64,000 nucleotides of DNA, taken from positions 25,299,302-25,363,301 of the forward strand of contig OX419343.1 of the NCBI GenBank assembly GCA_948470475.1, read 5' to 3'. Below, piece after piece: positions 55,172-64,000 of this stretch; position 1 is the first letter of the stretch, and every line of letters begins with the position of its first letter. Below the pieces are notes generated by a model. The model was not told the DNA's origin, searched no databases, and was given only the letters and a program-made list of their open reading frames with translations. This DNA comes from Galaxea fascicularis (Eukaryota; Cnidaria; Anthozoa; Scleractinia; Euphylliidae). A program made the translations under genes and the position numbers.

Positions 55172-58100
55172 TAAGCATTAAGGAAGTACATTCATGGAGG
55201 AAGAACAAGAGGACTAAAAGTCCCTTACAAAGGTCGACCGGCTGGGTGAATAGTGTTAAGTTGAGGTTTTTTTAGCTTATATTTCACCCATATACTGGCC
55301 ACAGGGAGACATTTAATAGTATTCACACCTTGTTTACCCCTGGACGTACATGTAATTTGTAACATCAACGTCTATAATATTTTCATTGTTGTTAGTCAGA
55401 TATGTATGCCGTTACCCTAAACCAAAATGTATGTCTGTTTCAAGCCTGTTTTGTATCATAAATTATATGCAACTCATATTTATTCACTCTCATAATTTCT
55501 CATAATTTTCAGGACCACTTGAGTGTTGGTGAGGATGGGGCTTACATTCAGGGTGATCACCGGGTACAAGGTACTTACATTGGGGGAGGCTCTTGTGGAC
55601 GCTGTTTTCTGTGTACTGATTTGAAGACTGGGAATTCATTTGCTATTAAGCGGGTGAGAATGTAGCTGAAACATAGAATGCAATTTGTTGTAAGTCTTTC
55701 AAGGGATCAAGGCTGTGCTCTAAGAAGAGTAGTTGGGCAGCCAAAATTTCTAAACCTTTGAAATCCAGGGTGCCCAGCATATAGATTTGGTGCAAAAACT
55801 AAATATGTCCTGGTTGCCCAAAGGCAAAAGTAAGTTGCCTGGGTGACCAGGTGCACAGCCCTGAGGAACAATCACCAAAAATGCATTTTTCTATGCTCTA
55901 GTTCAGCAACTTCTCCCAGATACTGTGGTAATGGTGTGTTGTAGGGCAAAATGAAATTCAGGTTAAAGTGATTTTAACCTACTGTTTTGGTTGTTAGTTC
56001 CTTTTGTCTCCTAACCTTGAGCTAATAATTCATGGGTCATGCATAATTAGGGTTTGGAAACAAAGGAAATTGATTTCAACCTGAGCTGAAATAATTTTTT
56101 CACCTGAATTTTAGGCCTTGCGCACAGTGTTGGTTACCACGTGCGTAACATTTTGGGTGACATTGCAAAACTCGTAATTTTGGCACTTACAAAAATCTTA
56201 AGAGCATAATTCCGACAGGAAAATAATGTACAGTGTATGTGCATCCATAAACGATGTTTTTTTCTTAATTAGCTTGACGGTAATTGAAGATCCGGTATCG
56301 ATGAAAAATCAACTCAAAATTTGCCCTCTTTCTAGTGAAGAACGCGCTCAACTCTTTCGCCTTTATTTTCCTTCTGAAAGAAAGATCGCCAAATATTATA
56401 GTTAAATTACGATGCACATAGGTTGTGTTTACGTTTGTTATTCAGTTGTTTCCCATTCATCGAAGGGTTAAGGAGAAATTATTTCAAATGTAATGTCACT
56501 CTTATTCGACGTAAAAGCATCTCATCGTTGTGGTCGATTTCATGCCTTTCGTGTCCGTTCCTTCCGTTCCTAGGTGACGTAAATTCTTTCCCTTTATCGT
56601 TCCCTATCGTTCCTTGCTGTCGAGCCTTTCCGTTCTTTTCTTGCCCACATGGTTCTGCTTAGCGTTCCTTTGACCAATGTACGAACTGATCGCGCTCTAT
56701 CGTGCCGGAACGATGCTAGGAACGATGGGGAAGATTCGATCAACTTTAGGAAATATTACACTATGATTTGCTGTAGTTTATCTTTGTGTACTGGTTTTGT
56801 CATCCGACTTCTTGACACCAACACACTCTTCGTTTGTTTTTCACAACAGCAGATCACTCGACGAGAGCTACAAATTCTAAATCGAGTGTCGTCAGTTCAT
56901 TGCTATCTGAACAATGATCTATCGATCGACCTGAACGCAGAACTATTTTGCGTTAAGCTTTAGATTTGCACCAATTAGCAAGTTGACCTCTTTGTACCAG
57001 TAATATGAGGTAAAATTTTGTCCGTAACCGAAAGAGAGCGGTCAACGAGTTTTATTGAGGTCTCGAAGCAACTGAGTGGGCGATAGTCCAGACAAGACAA
57101 AACAAAACGGCACGATCCAAACAATTTGAATCCGTTAATTATTTTTGAACAATCCAACCGCGATTAATTTAGCCTCCCACGCAGTCGTTTTTAGTTGTGG
57201 GGTGGAGGTGAAATACGACTCCCCTAAAAACGACTGCGTGGGAGGCTACGATTAATAAAGTTCGTACCTGTTTTTATGGGAATTATGGGATACCCAGGGG
57301 GCAGATGAGAAATAATTATAAATAAGAAAACTGTGGCGTGATAACTTTTAACATTAATTTTTCGCTAACCATAGGAACAACCGCCAAATACCGTGACAGT
57401 AAGATGTAGCGCCTGTAATATTTGTCATGGAATATTAGAGACAAGCAGTAAAAATTTATCCTGAAAGCTGTGTATACGATGAATTGCCCCCTCAGCAGCC
57501 CATAATTTCTCAGTCAAAACAGTAGAATTCGAGATGGTCGCCGTATCGGTAAAAAGGTCTATTGCCGTTCACAATACATTATATCGATCAAAGTAAAAAC
57601 CAATGGTAATCCTCACCTGGTGCAGACTTTTAGATCTTGGGGAAATTCGATCAGTTCGACTGTGATCACCCTTTTATACTACAGTTTCGTGCAAGTTAGT
57701 CTACTAATCGAAGAAAAACTACATGTACATGAGCATGTTGAATGATACATGGAATGAAGTTAAGTGGGTTCCCAAGAGAATTTATTGAGACATGATTTCT
57801 AATTGAAAACTTTTTATTTCTGTCTCCTTTCTTCACGCAAAACGGAAAGTTTACAGCAACTGTTGTTATAAACGCAGGTATTAATCCTTGTTTTGCGGCG
57901 AAAAGGCACGAAAAGAACGATAAAGGGCGCGATAGGAACGATAGCAAAATAACATACGATAGGAACGATGGCATGGTAGGAACGATTTAGGGCACGATCA
58001 GAGAACGGTGCAAGGCACGAAATACAAGGCATGACGAAGGAAAGTTAAATGGCGCGACAGGCACGATATTTGGAAGTGGTGTGCCAAGGGCACGGAACAC

Positions 58101-61100
58101 GCGATGTGCCGTGTTTGTTACACCGGAAGTGCAAATTTTTGACCGTTTTTCAAAATTCATTTTCTTCTTACCTCGCATTGGTGAACTTTACGTGGTTGCA
58201 ATAAAAAAATTAACAATGTTTTATCTTCTGTCTAAACATGTCCAGGTAAACTATAAACTAAATGAGCTCCTGTGGTTGATAAAATTCAGTCCAACACAAG
58301 TGATTAGTAAAATACAGGTCGGAGTGATAAGCAACACCGTGCGCAAGGCCTTCATTTTGACCAAAAATGGGTCTATTACTGGAGGTACATTTTTCAAACC
58401 CGACATTTACACTGTATGTAAAGGTGTATTAGTTAGGTGAATAGTGGTTACAATTTTGAGGACTGGGTTGAACTCTCTCAAGGACAGGGAAAAGTCTGCT
58501 AATGACAATGCTGGTGGTGATGATGATGATGACGATGACGATAATGATGACAAGGACGATGGTGGTGGTGGTGGTGGTGATGGGGATTCTGCTGTTTGGC
58601 CTGGTGGATCCCTTGATTATTGGTCACAAGTCTATGAGGCTGATGGCCAGCAGTGGCAAGGACCAGGCCAACCAGGATTTGATGCTTTGTCAGCAGAGGA
58701 ACAGCCGCAGTCTCTGCAACTTAGTGGTTTGTACAATGTGTCAAGAAGTCTGTGTCGCCTGTAATTTTGTGTTCTGAGGATAAACTCAATTATTATGTTT
58801 TTGTTTACAGACCTGTTTCAGAGCCTGCCGGCTAAAGATCTGGAGAGACTGGTATTGAGTACAAGCTCTGGGGTGACTGATAATGACATCAACTTGATGA
58901 CCAGTCAGGAGGACTTTGATTTCAACTCCTTGCTTGGTATGAAATCTGCAATTACCTTAACGTAATTTCATGCCTAGAACTAGTTTTCTATGCACTGTTT
59001 TGTGGAGGGGGGTGGAGACAGTGGGGATGCTTATTGGGCTGGTACCTTCCCATTTCCCTGCATCATTTGCCCCCACCCCTCCCCCCCCCCAATTTAGCAG
59101 CTCGCTCATCCTTGTCCTCTTCTTTAGTATAGTAGAACTTAAAATTGCATCTTCTCAGGTTACAGATAACATTCAGGACTCAGTTGCAAAGCATGGTTAT
59201 CGGTGACCATCGGTAAAGTTGTGTTAAAACCTCTAAGTTGTCATGGTATTTAACCTAGGTTAGCGTTAACCTAATCTCCCACGCAGTCGTGTTTAGGGGA
59301 GTAGCATTTGAGGAGGAGGTGAAATATGACTCCCAAAAAACAACTGCAAACCATGCTTTGAGCAACTCAGCCCAGTATCACTCATGCAAACCTGCCATCG
59401 TTGTATGGGAACCTGACGTGTTATAAATGAGTATAAATGCAGGGTTAATTGTCGTTCAATATCGTTTCCAATTTTAGATCAGATCCTCTTGGATGCAAAT
59501 GTGCCTAGCCACCCTGATGGGTCATATTCAGTTTCAGGTAAGAAAGACTGGATTACTTTGCTTACTTTCCTTTGATTGTTATGCTTCAGTCTTAAATATA
59601 GACAGGGGGAGGGCCTATAAGTCAATTTCTCGTGGGTAGCCCCCCCCCCCTCCCCACCCAACAATTGGGCGCTTTGCTTTGTCGTAATTTGAGGTGGTAC
59701 TCTGTGATGGACGTCACAAAGTGTCCCCTAACCCTTATCCTTAACTAAGAACTAAGTTTTTTCACCCATGAAGAACGGAACACTGTGGCATTTTGTGACG
59801 TTCAGTGTGAGGTACCATGAACCTCATTTTTGCAGGTGTTTTGGACATGTGTGCGTAATTTAATCTAAACGTTTTCGGTATTTTTTGTTTTCTTAGACCT
59901 AACAAAGATGCACATCAGGGGCAGTGATGGCAATGTGCTGTTGTCTATCCGTAAGAGACCAACTACAACGTTTGGCAGTCTTGCCAAGGACCTTCATGGC
60001 AATGTACGATTTAAAGTGTTTTTTAGGCTCATCCTCGGTGGAAAAACCTGTGAAGCTGACGAGTGACGTAAAACAAAGACAACAAAACACTATAAACAAT
60101 AGCGTACAGCAAAACAATACCTCATAAAACAAAGAAAACCTCGTCGGGTTTTTCCACCGAGGATGACACGTTTTTTAGCAATGATAACTATAATCGTACA
60201 AAAATAGGAAAAATTAACCAGAAGGTGTCGTTGATTTCCAAACACTTTCCGATTCTTACTGAACTAACTTACACAAGTCACAGCACAGTAGCTACTGTTG
60301 TTTTTGTGTTGTCTTTTGTCTATTTGCAATATCGTGATATTTAGATTACGCAACTTCAGCAATGAAACACTTAAAAACCCGGAAAGGTATGAGCACAGCA
60401 CATCAAAGATGGCACTGAAACTTGATACAAATGTCCCCCCAAAAAGGAAATGTCTCCCTGAAAATGGTTTATGACGACATTTCGTTCCTCTGCGGAGGAA
60501 GTCTAGATCAGACATTGCTATTTAAGATTGTAAAAATTCTTACCTAGACTTGAAAATTTTGCTCACCGAATGCCTCTCCGCGCAAATATAGAATGTGTTC
60601 GCTTGACGTCATGGCGGCCATATTGAAGGAGTAAACCGGTCTTCTGGGAATTGAACTCTATTTTATGCAAAATATTCCTTTTGTTTCAAAAAACCAATAT
60701 GGCCGCTGGTCTCGTGAACGAAGACCCTCTATACGTTGGCATGTTAAAGATCACAACAAGAAAGAGCACTATCGGAAAGTTGTGTTCAGTAGCGTTCCTC
60801 TTACTCTCAGTCTAATGCGCCTCGACTCAAATGGTGACAGGTTTTAATGGTTAATTTCTGGGTTAGTAGCTGCAGTGAAGCCACTGCAATCATGAAAATG
60901 TTGCATTTTCTTTGTTCACAGATTGCCTCATTGCTGGGCATAGAGGCCTTCGCGTTAACTCGAGACGACGGTTCTCCACTGGACGTCCATGAGGAGATTG
61001 GAGGAGAGGAACAGGGTGTGAGGGTGATCCGTGCGCATGACACAGACAACTGGCAACCTTACCGCTGGAGGGTGGATGTCCATGGGTTGGTGGAGCAGAC

Positions 61101-61155
61101 CACTCGTGTTTTAGATCAGCCCAACTCCAACGGCCTACAAACATTTCTCTCTTGA
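49053..61155 (+). CDS. Gene B: paralogue of gene A lacking the kinase catalytic exons
   Basis: Exons matching gene A: 49053-49605, 49704-49770, 50649-52222, 52616-52743, 52880-52954, 53439-54269, 55513-55653 (exon 7, glycine loop), then 58483?-58726, 58811-58936, 59478-59537, 59897-60003 and 60922-61155. Exons 8-12 have no counterpart. If 55653 is spliced to an AAG acceptor at 58482 the frame stays open and gives about 1379 aa: hydrophobic N-terminus, expanded acidic repeats, one TAZ finger, an isolated glycine loop and the NIK C-terminal domain. That join is a guess. Reading on past the exon 7 donor stops after three codons. All other splice sites and frames are intact, which argues against a simple dead copy. 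Confidence 0.68.
50649..52222 (+). CDS. Gene B exon 3: acidic exon with seventeen 20-residue repeats
   Basis: The exon starts DSMNFH and carries KRPMEHDELEMSGLKT and GGDDGGDDRRP as in gene A. After a DDDD/ADAD stretch come about 17 copies (51131-52130) of a 60-bp unit encoding NGDEKENCTDEGDGCNDDDG, almost identical in DNA. Each unit has two Cys and a strong net negative charge. The exon ends EEERGEENSFPILNG. Possible roles (metal or cation binding, disulfide-linked extracellular polymer, spacer) are inference. Very long antisense and other-frame ORFs here are shadows of the repeat. Confidence 0.78.
51131..52130 (+). repeat. 60-bp coding minisatellite, about 17 units
   Basis: The units are aligned at exactly 60-bp spacing except for one 3-base insertion (extra Asp codon) between units 10 and 11. 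Only a few positions vary (AAT/GAT after GGCTGC, and units 1-2). Such uniformity implies recent expansion or ongoing homogenisation. Confidence 0.93.
52616..52954 (+). CDS. Gene B exons 4 and 5: linker before the TAZ region
   Basis: Exon 4 (52616-52743: ADTWVASIEIQNLNSE ... KRKAADQ) and exon 5 (52880-52954: GLKLYVDKARQFSK ... GDQ) keep the phases of gene A. Exon 4 is shorter than in gene A (128 against 203 nt). No domain recognised. Confidence 0.68.
53020..53128. repeat. Dispersed repeat, inverted relative to the 30993 and 55712 copies
   Basis: Carries the inverse of GTGCTCTAAGAAAAGTAGTT and of TCTCTAAACACTTCAAATCC, matching the copies in intron 7 of both genes. Confidence 0.6.
53439..54269 (+). 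CDS. Gene B exon 6: single TAZ-type zinc finger
   Basis: The Cys/His order is complete: C-x4-C, IQQFLHNTQEC, GGCKQC, LQFHASSC and C-x4-C-DDIRRYM, then LPDNREWTYQLDQLFF and a Ser/Pro-rich tail with WNQYHVDRPPD. The second, partial unit of gene A is absent, which makes the exon 279 nt shorter. Confidence 0.78.
55513..55653 (+). CDS. Gene B exon 7: glycine-loop exon left without its kinase
   Basis: Same length (141 nt) as gene A exon 7. Encodes DHLSVGEDGAYIQ, the loop GGGSCGRCFL and AIKR, followed by GTGAGA. The alpha-C glutamate, HRD, DFG and C-lobe exons do not follow, so no phosphotransfer is possible from this gene. Confidence 0.75.
56536..58110. mobile_element. Fold-back element with arms of degenerate GGAACGAT / GGCACGA repeats
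   Basis: The left arm (56536-56720) has repeated ATCGTTCC and related CGTTCC units; the right arm (57894-58110) has the inverse, AGGAACGAT, GGGCACGA and GGCGCGA units. The arms are about 200 bp and imperfect. No transposase was seen between them. The architecture is like the larger fold-back elements but the repeat unit is unrelated. Confidence 0.5.
57171..57246. mobile_element. 76-bp palindromic MITE, AGCCTCCCACGCAGTCG ends
   Basis: AGCCTCCCACGCAGTCGTTT and its exact inverse close a short loop containing GGAGGTGAAATACGACTC. Decayed relatives lie in intron 14 of both genes (35398, 59274). Confidence 0.8.
58483..61155 (+). CDS. Gene B exons 13 (truncated) to 17: Asp tract and NIK-type C-terminal domain
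   Basis: Exon 13 (start uncertain, to 58726) has a short Asp/Gly tract and WPGGSLDYWSQVYEADGQQW. Exon 14 has DLFQSLPAKDLERLVLS, exon 16 MHIRGSDGNVLLSIRKRP, and exon 17 IEAFALTRDDGSPLDVHEEI and WQPYRWRVDVHGLVEQ. Splice sites and phases match gene A. The exon 13 donor is GTTTGT, weaker than gene A's GTATGT. The end differs: TTA instead of TGA, adding LDQPNSNGLQTFLS before the stop at 61155. Could also be transcribed as a separate short unit. Confidence 0.68.
60248..60494. other. Intron 16 segment present in gene B only
   Basis: Gene A goes directly from CCGAACACT to GCGGAGAAAGTC; gene B has about 245 extra bases here with no recognisable structure. Insertion in B or deletion in A. Confidence 0.55.
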
Positions 61156-62947
61156 TTGAGAGTTATCAAATAGGATAGATACCCACTATCTTGAAAATTA
61201 AATAGAGCAAAAGCTGCTGAGTGAGCGAGTGTTTCTCCAAGCCATTCGTGGATTACACGATAAGAGTTAGCCGCTGTTGAATCGGAATTTTTCGAGAGAG
61301 TGAAAGATTTGAGTTGGCTTGTAGCAAAGTACGGTGAAACGATGTCTGCGCGGATTTGAGCAATTTCAGAATACCCGTTACGTCATGTACGCGTGTCGGA
61401 GGACTTTGAAGTACGAGGCAAATTGCAACGGACAGTGGCTGGTAATAAGTAGCCGGGCATTCTGAAGTTTGGCTGAATTGGGTTTCTGTTCAAGAATGTA
61501 AAAGTTCAAGTTTGTGACAATTCCAGATAGTGGGTGTCTGTTCTCAGAACTGGACCAGTCAGTTGTCTGTTTTATTTTCTTAGAACTGTCATTGCGCCTT
61601 AGGTGATGAATTAAAAAAAGTATTCTAGTGAAGTACACGTTCAGTTAACTAAATTAAAATTAAATTTGTGGAAGTAGAATGTCAGACATCAGAACTGGAC
61701 CAGTCGGTTGTCTAGTAGCTTGAGTTGTTTAGAAATTTATAGTTATCTGTCTTCTTTTCTCAGAACTGTCATTGCGCCTCAGGCGATAAATTAAAAAAGT
61801 AGACGTTCAGTTATTAGAGTAAATTAAAATTACATTTGTAGACGTAGGATGTCAGACATCATTTTGCATAAATTATGATACAAGTCGTGTTAAAAAAATG
61901 TTTTAACTTTAATTAGAAAATTATTTTAACAGTAAATGGTAATAATTTTTTATTTACTCTATATGAGTCTAAAATATAATTACTGTAAGAGGTACCATAT
62001 CTTTCCGTCAGTCTTAAAAAACCTAAGTGCTACTACAAAATTTGTCGTACAAATCAATCAAACGAAATTGCACATGGGCGTACGAAAAGGCAGTGAAAGC
62101 GATCTTGTACCCATGGTCCTCGTACTGCTGAAAAAAGCGAGCGGCTCTGGAAAGTTCTAATACGGAAGTCAGAAAATATCGAACTTCCGCTTGAATTGCG
62201 CTTGCGTAGAGTTCAGCGCCATGTTGGGGTTTGTTTTACTTCCGGTCATTTGCTTTGTTTGAAAAAGCCAACAAATTCGCAAACCTGACAGACCTGTCGA
62301 GAATCGTTTCGCTCCTTTCTTCAAGCTTTCGCAGTACGGAACGAAGACTCAGAGTACGAGATTGTGTTGTAAAGTGCAGAAAACTTTGACAGGTGCTAAG
62401 CTTGGGAAAACGTGTGCTACCTTAATTTCATGGCGAATGCAAAGCATAATACTTTGGACGGTTAGGCTAAAACCATAATGTTATATTTTTTGTTGCATTG
62501 AATTTTTTTTTATTTTTGTTCTGATTCTTGTCATCACCAATAACGCAGAGTTAAACTGAATTAAAATTAGTTTCTTGTGTCATTGTTGTTGTTGTTGTCG
62601 TTTTTTTTTTTGTGAAGGTTACTGAATTGATTGTTTTGTTGGTCACTGTTGTATGCTGCCTGCCCGCTGACATCAAGGGTTTCCTTTGTTTAAGATAAGA
62701 AGGAAGTAAGACTTAGTAGAAATCGGCAGTAATTTTTGGTCAAGGATTCCATGTTTAGTTGATTGCTTCATCCTTCGCGTCGCCGCCCTCTTCGCTTCTT
62801 CGATCATCCCTTGTCCAATTTCGTAACTGCATTCATTTATTTGCTATTGTTCGTGTCATTCTCTCAAGTCATTCGGCATAGTTTGAAGGTTCCCATTTAA
62901 TTTCCAACTTTCATCGATATCTAAAATCATAAAAATCTTGTCTGTCC
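61156..62947. other. Shared 3' flank of gene B
   Basis: Counterpart of 37394-39213, including the ETS-like inverted motifs and AGCGCCATGTTGG near 62215. Homology ends at GTCTGTCCTAA (62948). Confidence 0.6.
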
Positions 62948-64000
62948 TAACACGGTCTAACATGTTTGACGCGGCGTGGCGGAAGACAATGCAAATGTGT
63001 CGCATGGGGATGAAAAATTCCGAGGGTTAGAAGGAGGGAAAACTTTGACGGATCATAAGGGCACGCTAACAATTTCCTCATTACCTACAATTTCAACTAC
63101 TTTTTGTGTGGATCATTTTTTTTTTAGATATAGTTAACTTTCGCAGAGGTGAGTAGTCCAGGACATAACAATTAAAAATATGTTGTTTAAGAGTTTGTAG
63201 AAAAGATTCAACAGGAATAGCTGCAAAACATTGGCATTTATGATTCATAAAATAGCAATTCGTCGCCATCTTCTCCAGCTCCAAAGCTGTTCGAGACATT
63301 GATGATTATAGACTGTCCACCATTACCATGGATACATATTCACCACATTTTCCCCCTTAAGTGTACCCTTCTCAAAACCATCTTGAACATCGATCCTTGG
63401 TTAAATTAGTAACGTGAAGGGTCCGCTGAGTGGTTCTCATTGCGGAAACCAATGAGTAGGAAATTCATATTCCACCAATGGAAGATCTGCTCTTAAACAA
63501 ATATTTGCCAGCGCTTTCTGTCCTCACACCAATCTACAAGTTGAAGATTTAACTATCAACAGTTCAAGTACATACAGTAAAATGTGTGGATGTGTGATCC
63601 ATTTGCCAAACGTTATATAACTCAGTGCAAATACAGTTATCTCGTATTGAAGGCAAGTGCCTTGATTTATTCAAGGGTCTGCAAGTCTCGTACAACACTT
63701 TTTAAACTGAAAACCAAAACTAAGCGAGCAAGAGAACAATGAAATAAAATGCATGAACAGTACTGAGGGGTCACAAAAGATTTTAAGTGGTATTTTCTCA
63801 AAGTAGGAACGGCGTTTTTGCACTGTTGCCTGTCAGGCCCTTGAGTTGCGATTTCTCTTCGTTTAAAAGTTGAGTAAACTGAGTACACCTAAGTTAAGGC
63901 TTCTCACTTTCGATTCTAATCCATTTTCAGTGTATTTGCGTTTAAACAATTAAGCTCTCGCAGTTCTATCACCGCTGGCTGGAATTTGAAGTTTCTCTCC
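62948..64000. other. No feature recognised
   Basis: Unique-looking AT-rich sequence after the duplication breakpoint. Only short ORFs without domains on either strand; no clear repeats or RNA genes. Confidence 0.4.

Larger units (their letters stand above)
55654..58482. other. DNA replacing kinase exons 8-12 in gene B
   Basis: No sequence resembling exons 8-12 was found on reading this interval. It holds the dispersed repeat 55712-55866, a fold-back structure with GGAACGAT-type units (56536-58110), an intact palindromic MITE (57171-57246) and unremarkable AT-rich DNA. Homology with gene A resumes inside exon 13 (near 58497), so the left part and acceptor of that exon were also lost. Confidence 0.6.

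Noticed and set aside
55654..58482. Hidden kinase exons in gene B
   Set aside because: I read the interval for HRD, DFG, APE and the exon 8 and 12 phrases on the plus strand and found none; the sequence is occupied by repeats. A tblastn of gene A exons 8-12 against this interval would settle it.
63093..63299. 68-codon minus-strand ORF near the window end
   Set aside because: Short, no domain, no splice context, and it begins beside a T-rich run.

Overview
The window looks like nuclear DNA of a cnidarian, most likely a stony coral or close relative. It has spliced multi-exon genes with GT-AG introns, AT-rich introns and intergenic DNA full of short inverted-repeat elements, tRNA-derived SINE heads, a CR1/L2-type non-LTR retrotransposon and a Harbinger remnant. 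There is no sign of bacterial or organellar organisation. All exon boundaries were read by eye from reading frame, splice consensus and comparison of the two paralogues; no alignment program was run.

The centre of the window is a tandem pair of paralogous plus-strand genes. Gene A (21818-37393, 17 coding exons, about 1429 aa) is a NIK (MAP3K14)-type kinase with added parts. In order it has an N-terminal hydrophobic segment, an acidic Gly/Asp-rich region, one full and one partial TAZ-type zinc finger, a protein kinase domain with Gly-loop, HRD, DFG and APE motifs, an Asp tract, and a C-terminal domain resembling the vertebrate NIK C-terminus. Gene B (49053-61155) repeats the layout exon by exon, but the five exons for the rest of the kinase domain after the glycine loop (exons 8-12 of gene A) are missing, and the front of exon 13 is lost too. 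In their place is 2.8 kb of other DNA holding a fold-back repeat. Gene B also carries seventeen near-identical 60-bp coding repeats in its acidic exon. The duplication reaches through a shared 3' flank and ends sharply at 39214 / 62948.

Left of gene A, 1-9552 is mostly non-coding. It contains one credible gene fragment on the minus strand: a first exon ending in an eh1-like motif and a perfect splice donor, as in HLX-type homeobox genes. A 4.8-kb composite repeat follows (9553-14355). It is built around a 3.35-kb fold-back element whose arms end in head-to-head arrays of a 30-bp self-complementary repeat. A second copy (39517-48478) lies between genes A and B and was later interrupted by a 200-bp hairpin element (12-bp target duplication) and by a minus-strand non-LTR retrotransposon (44476-48221). 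The interval 14356-21800 holds small palindromic elements, a tRNA-like sequence and weak exon candidates.

The introns of gene A trap several mobile elements. One is a 1412-bp element with an 18-bp TIR and TTAA target site that splits a tRNA-derived SINE in two. The last 1 kb of the window shows nothing I can identify.
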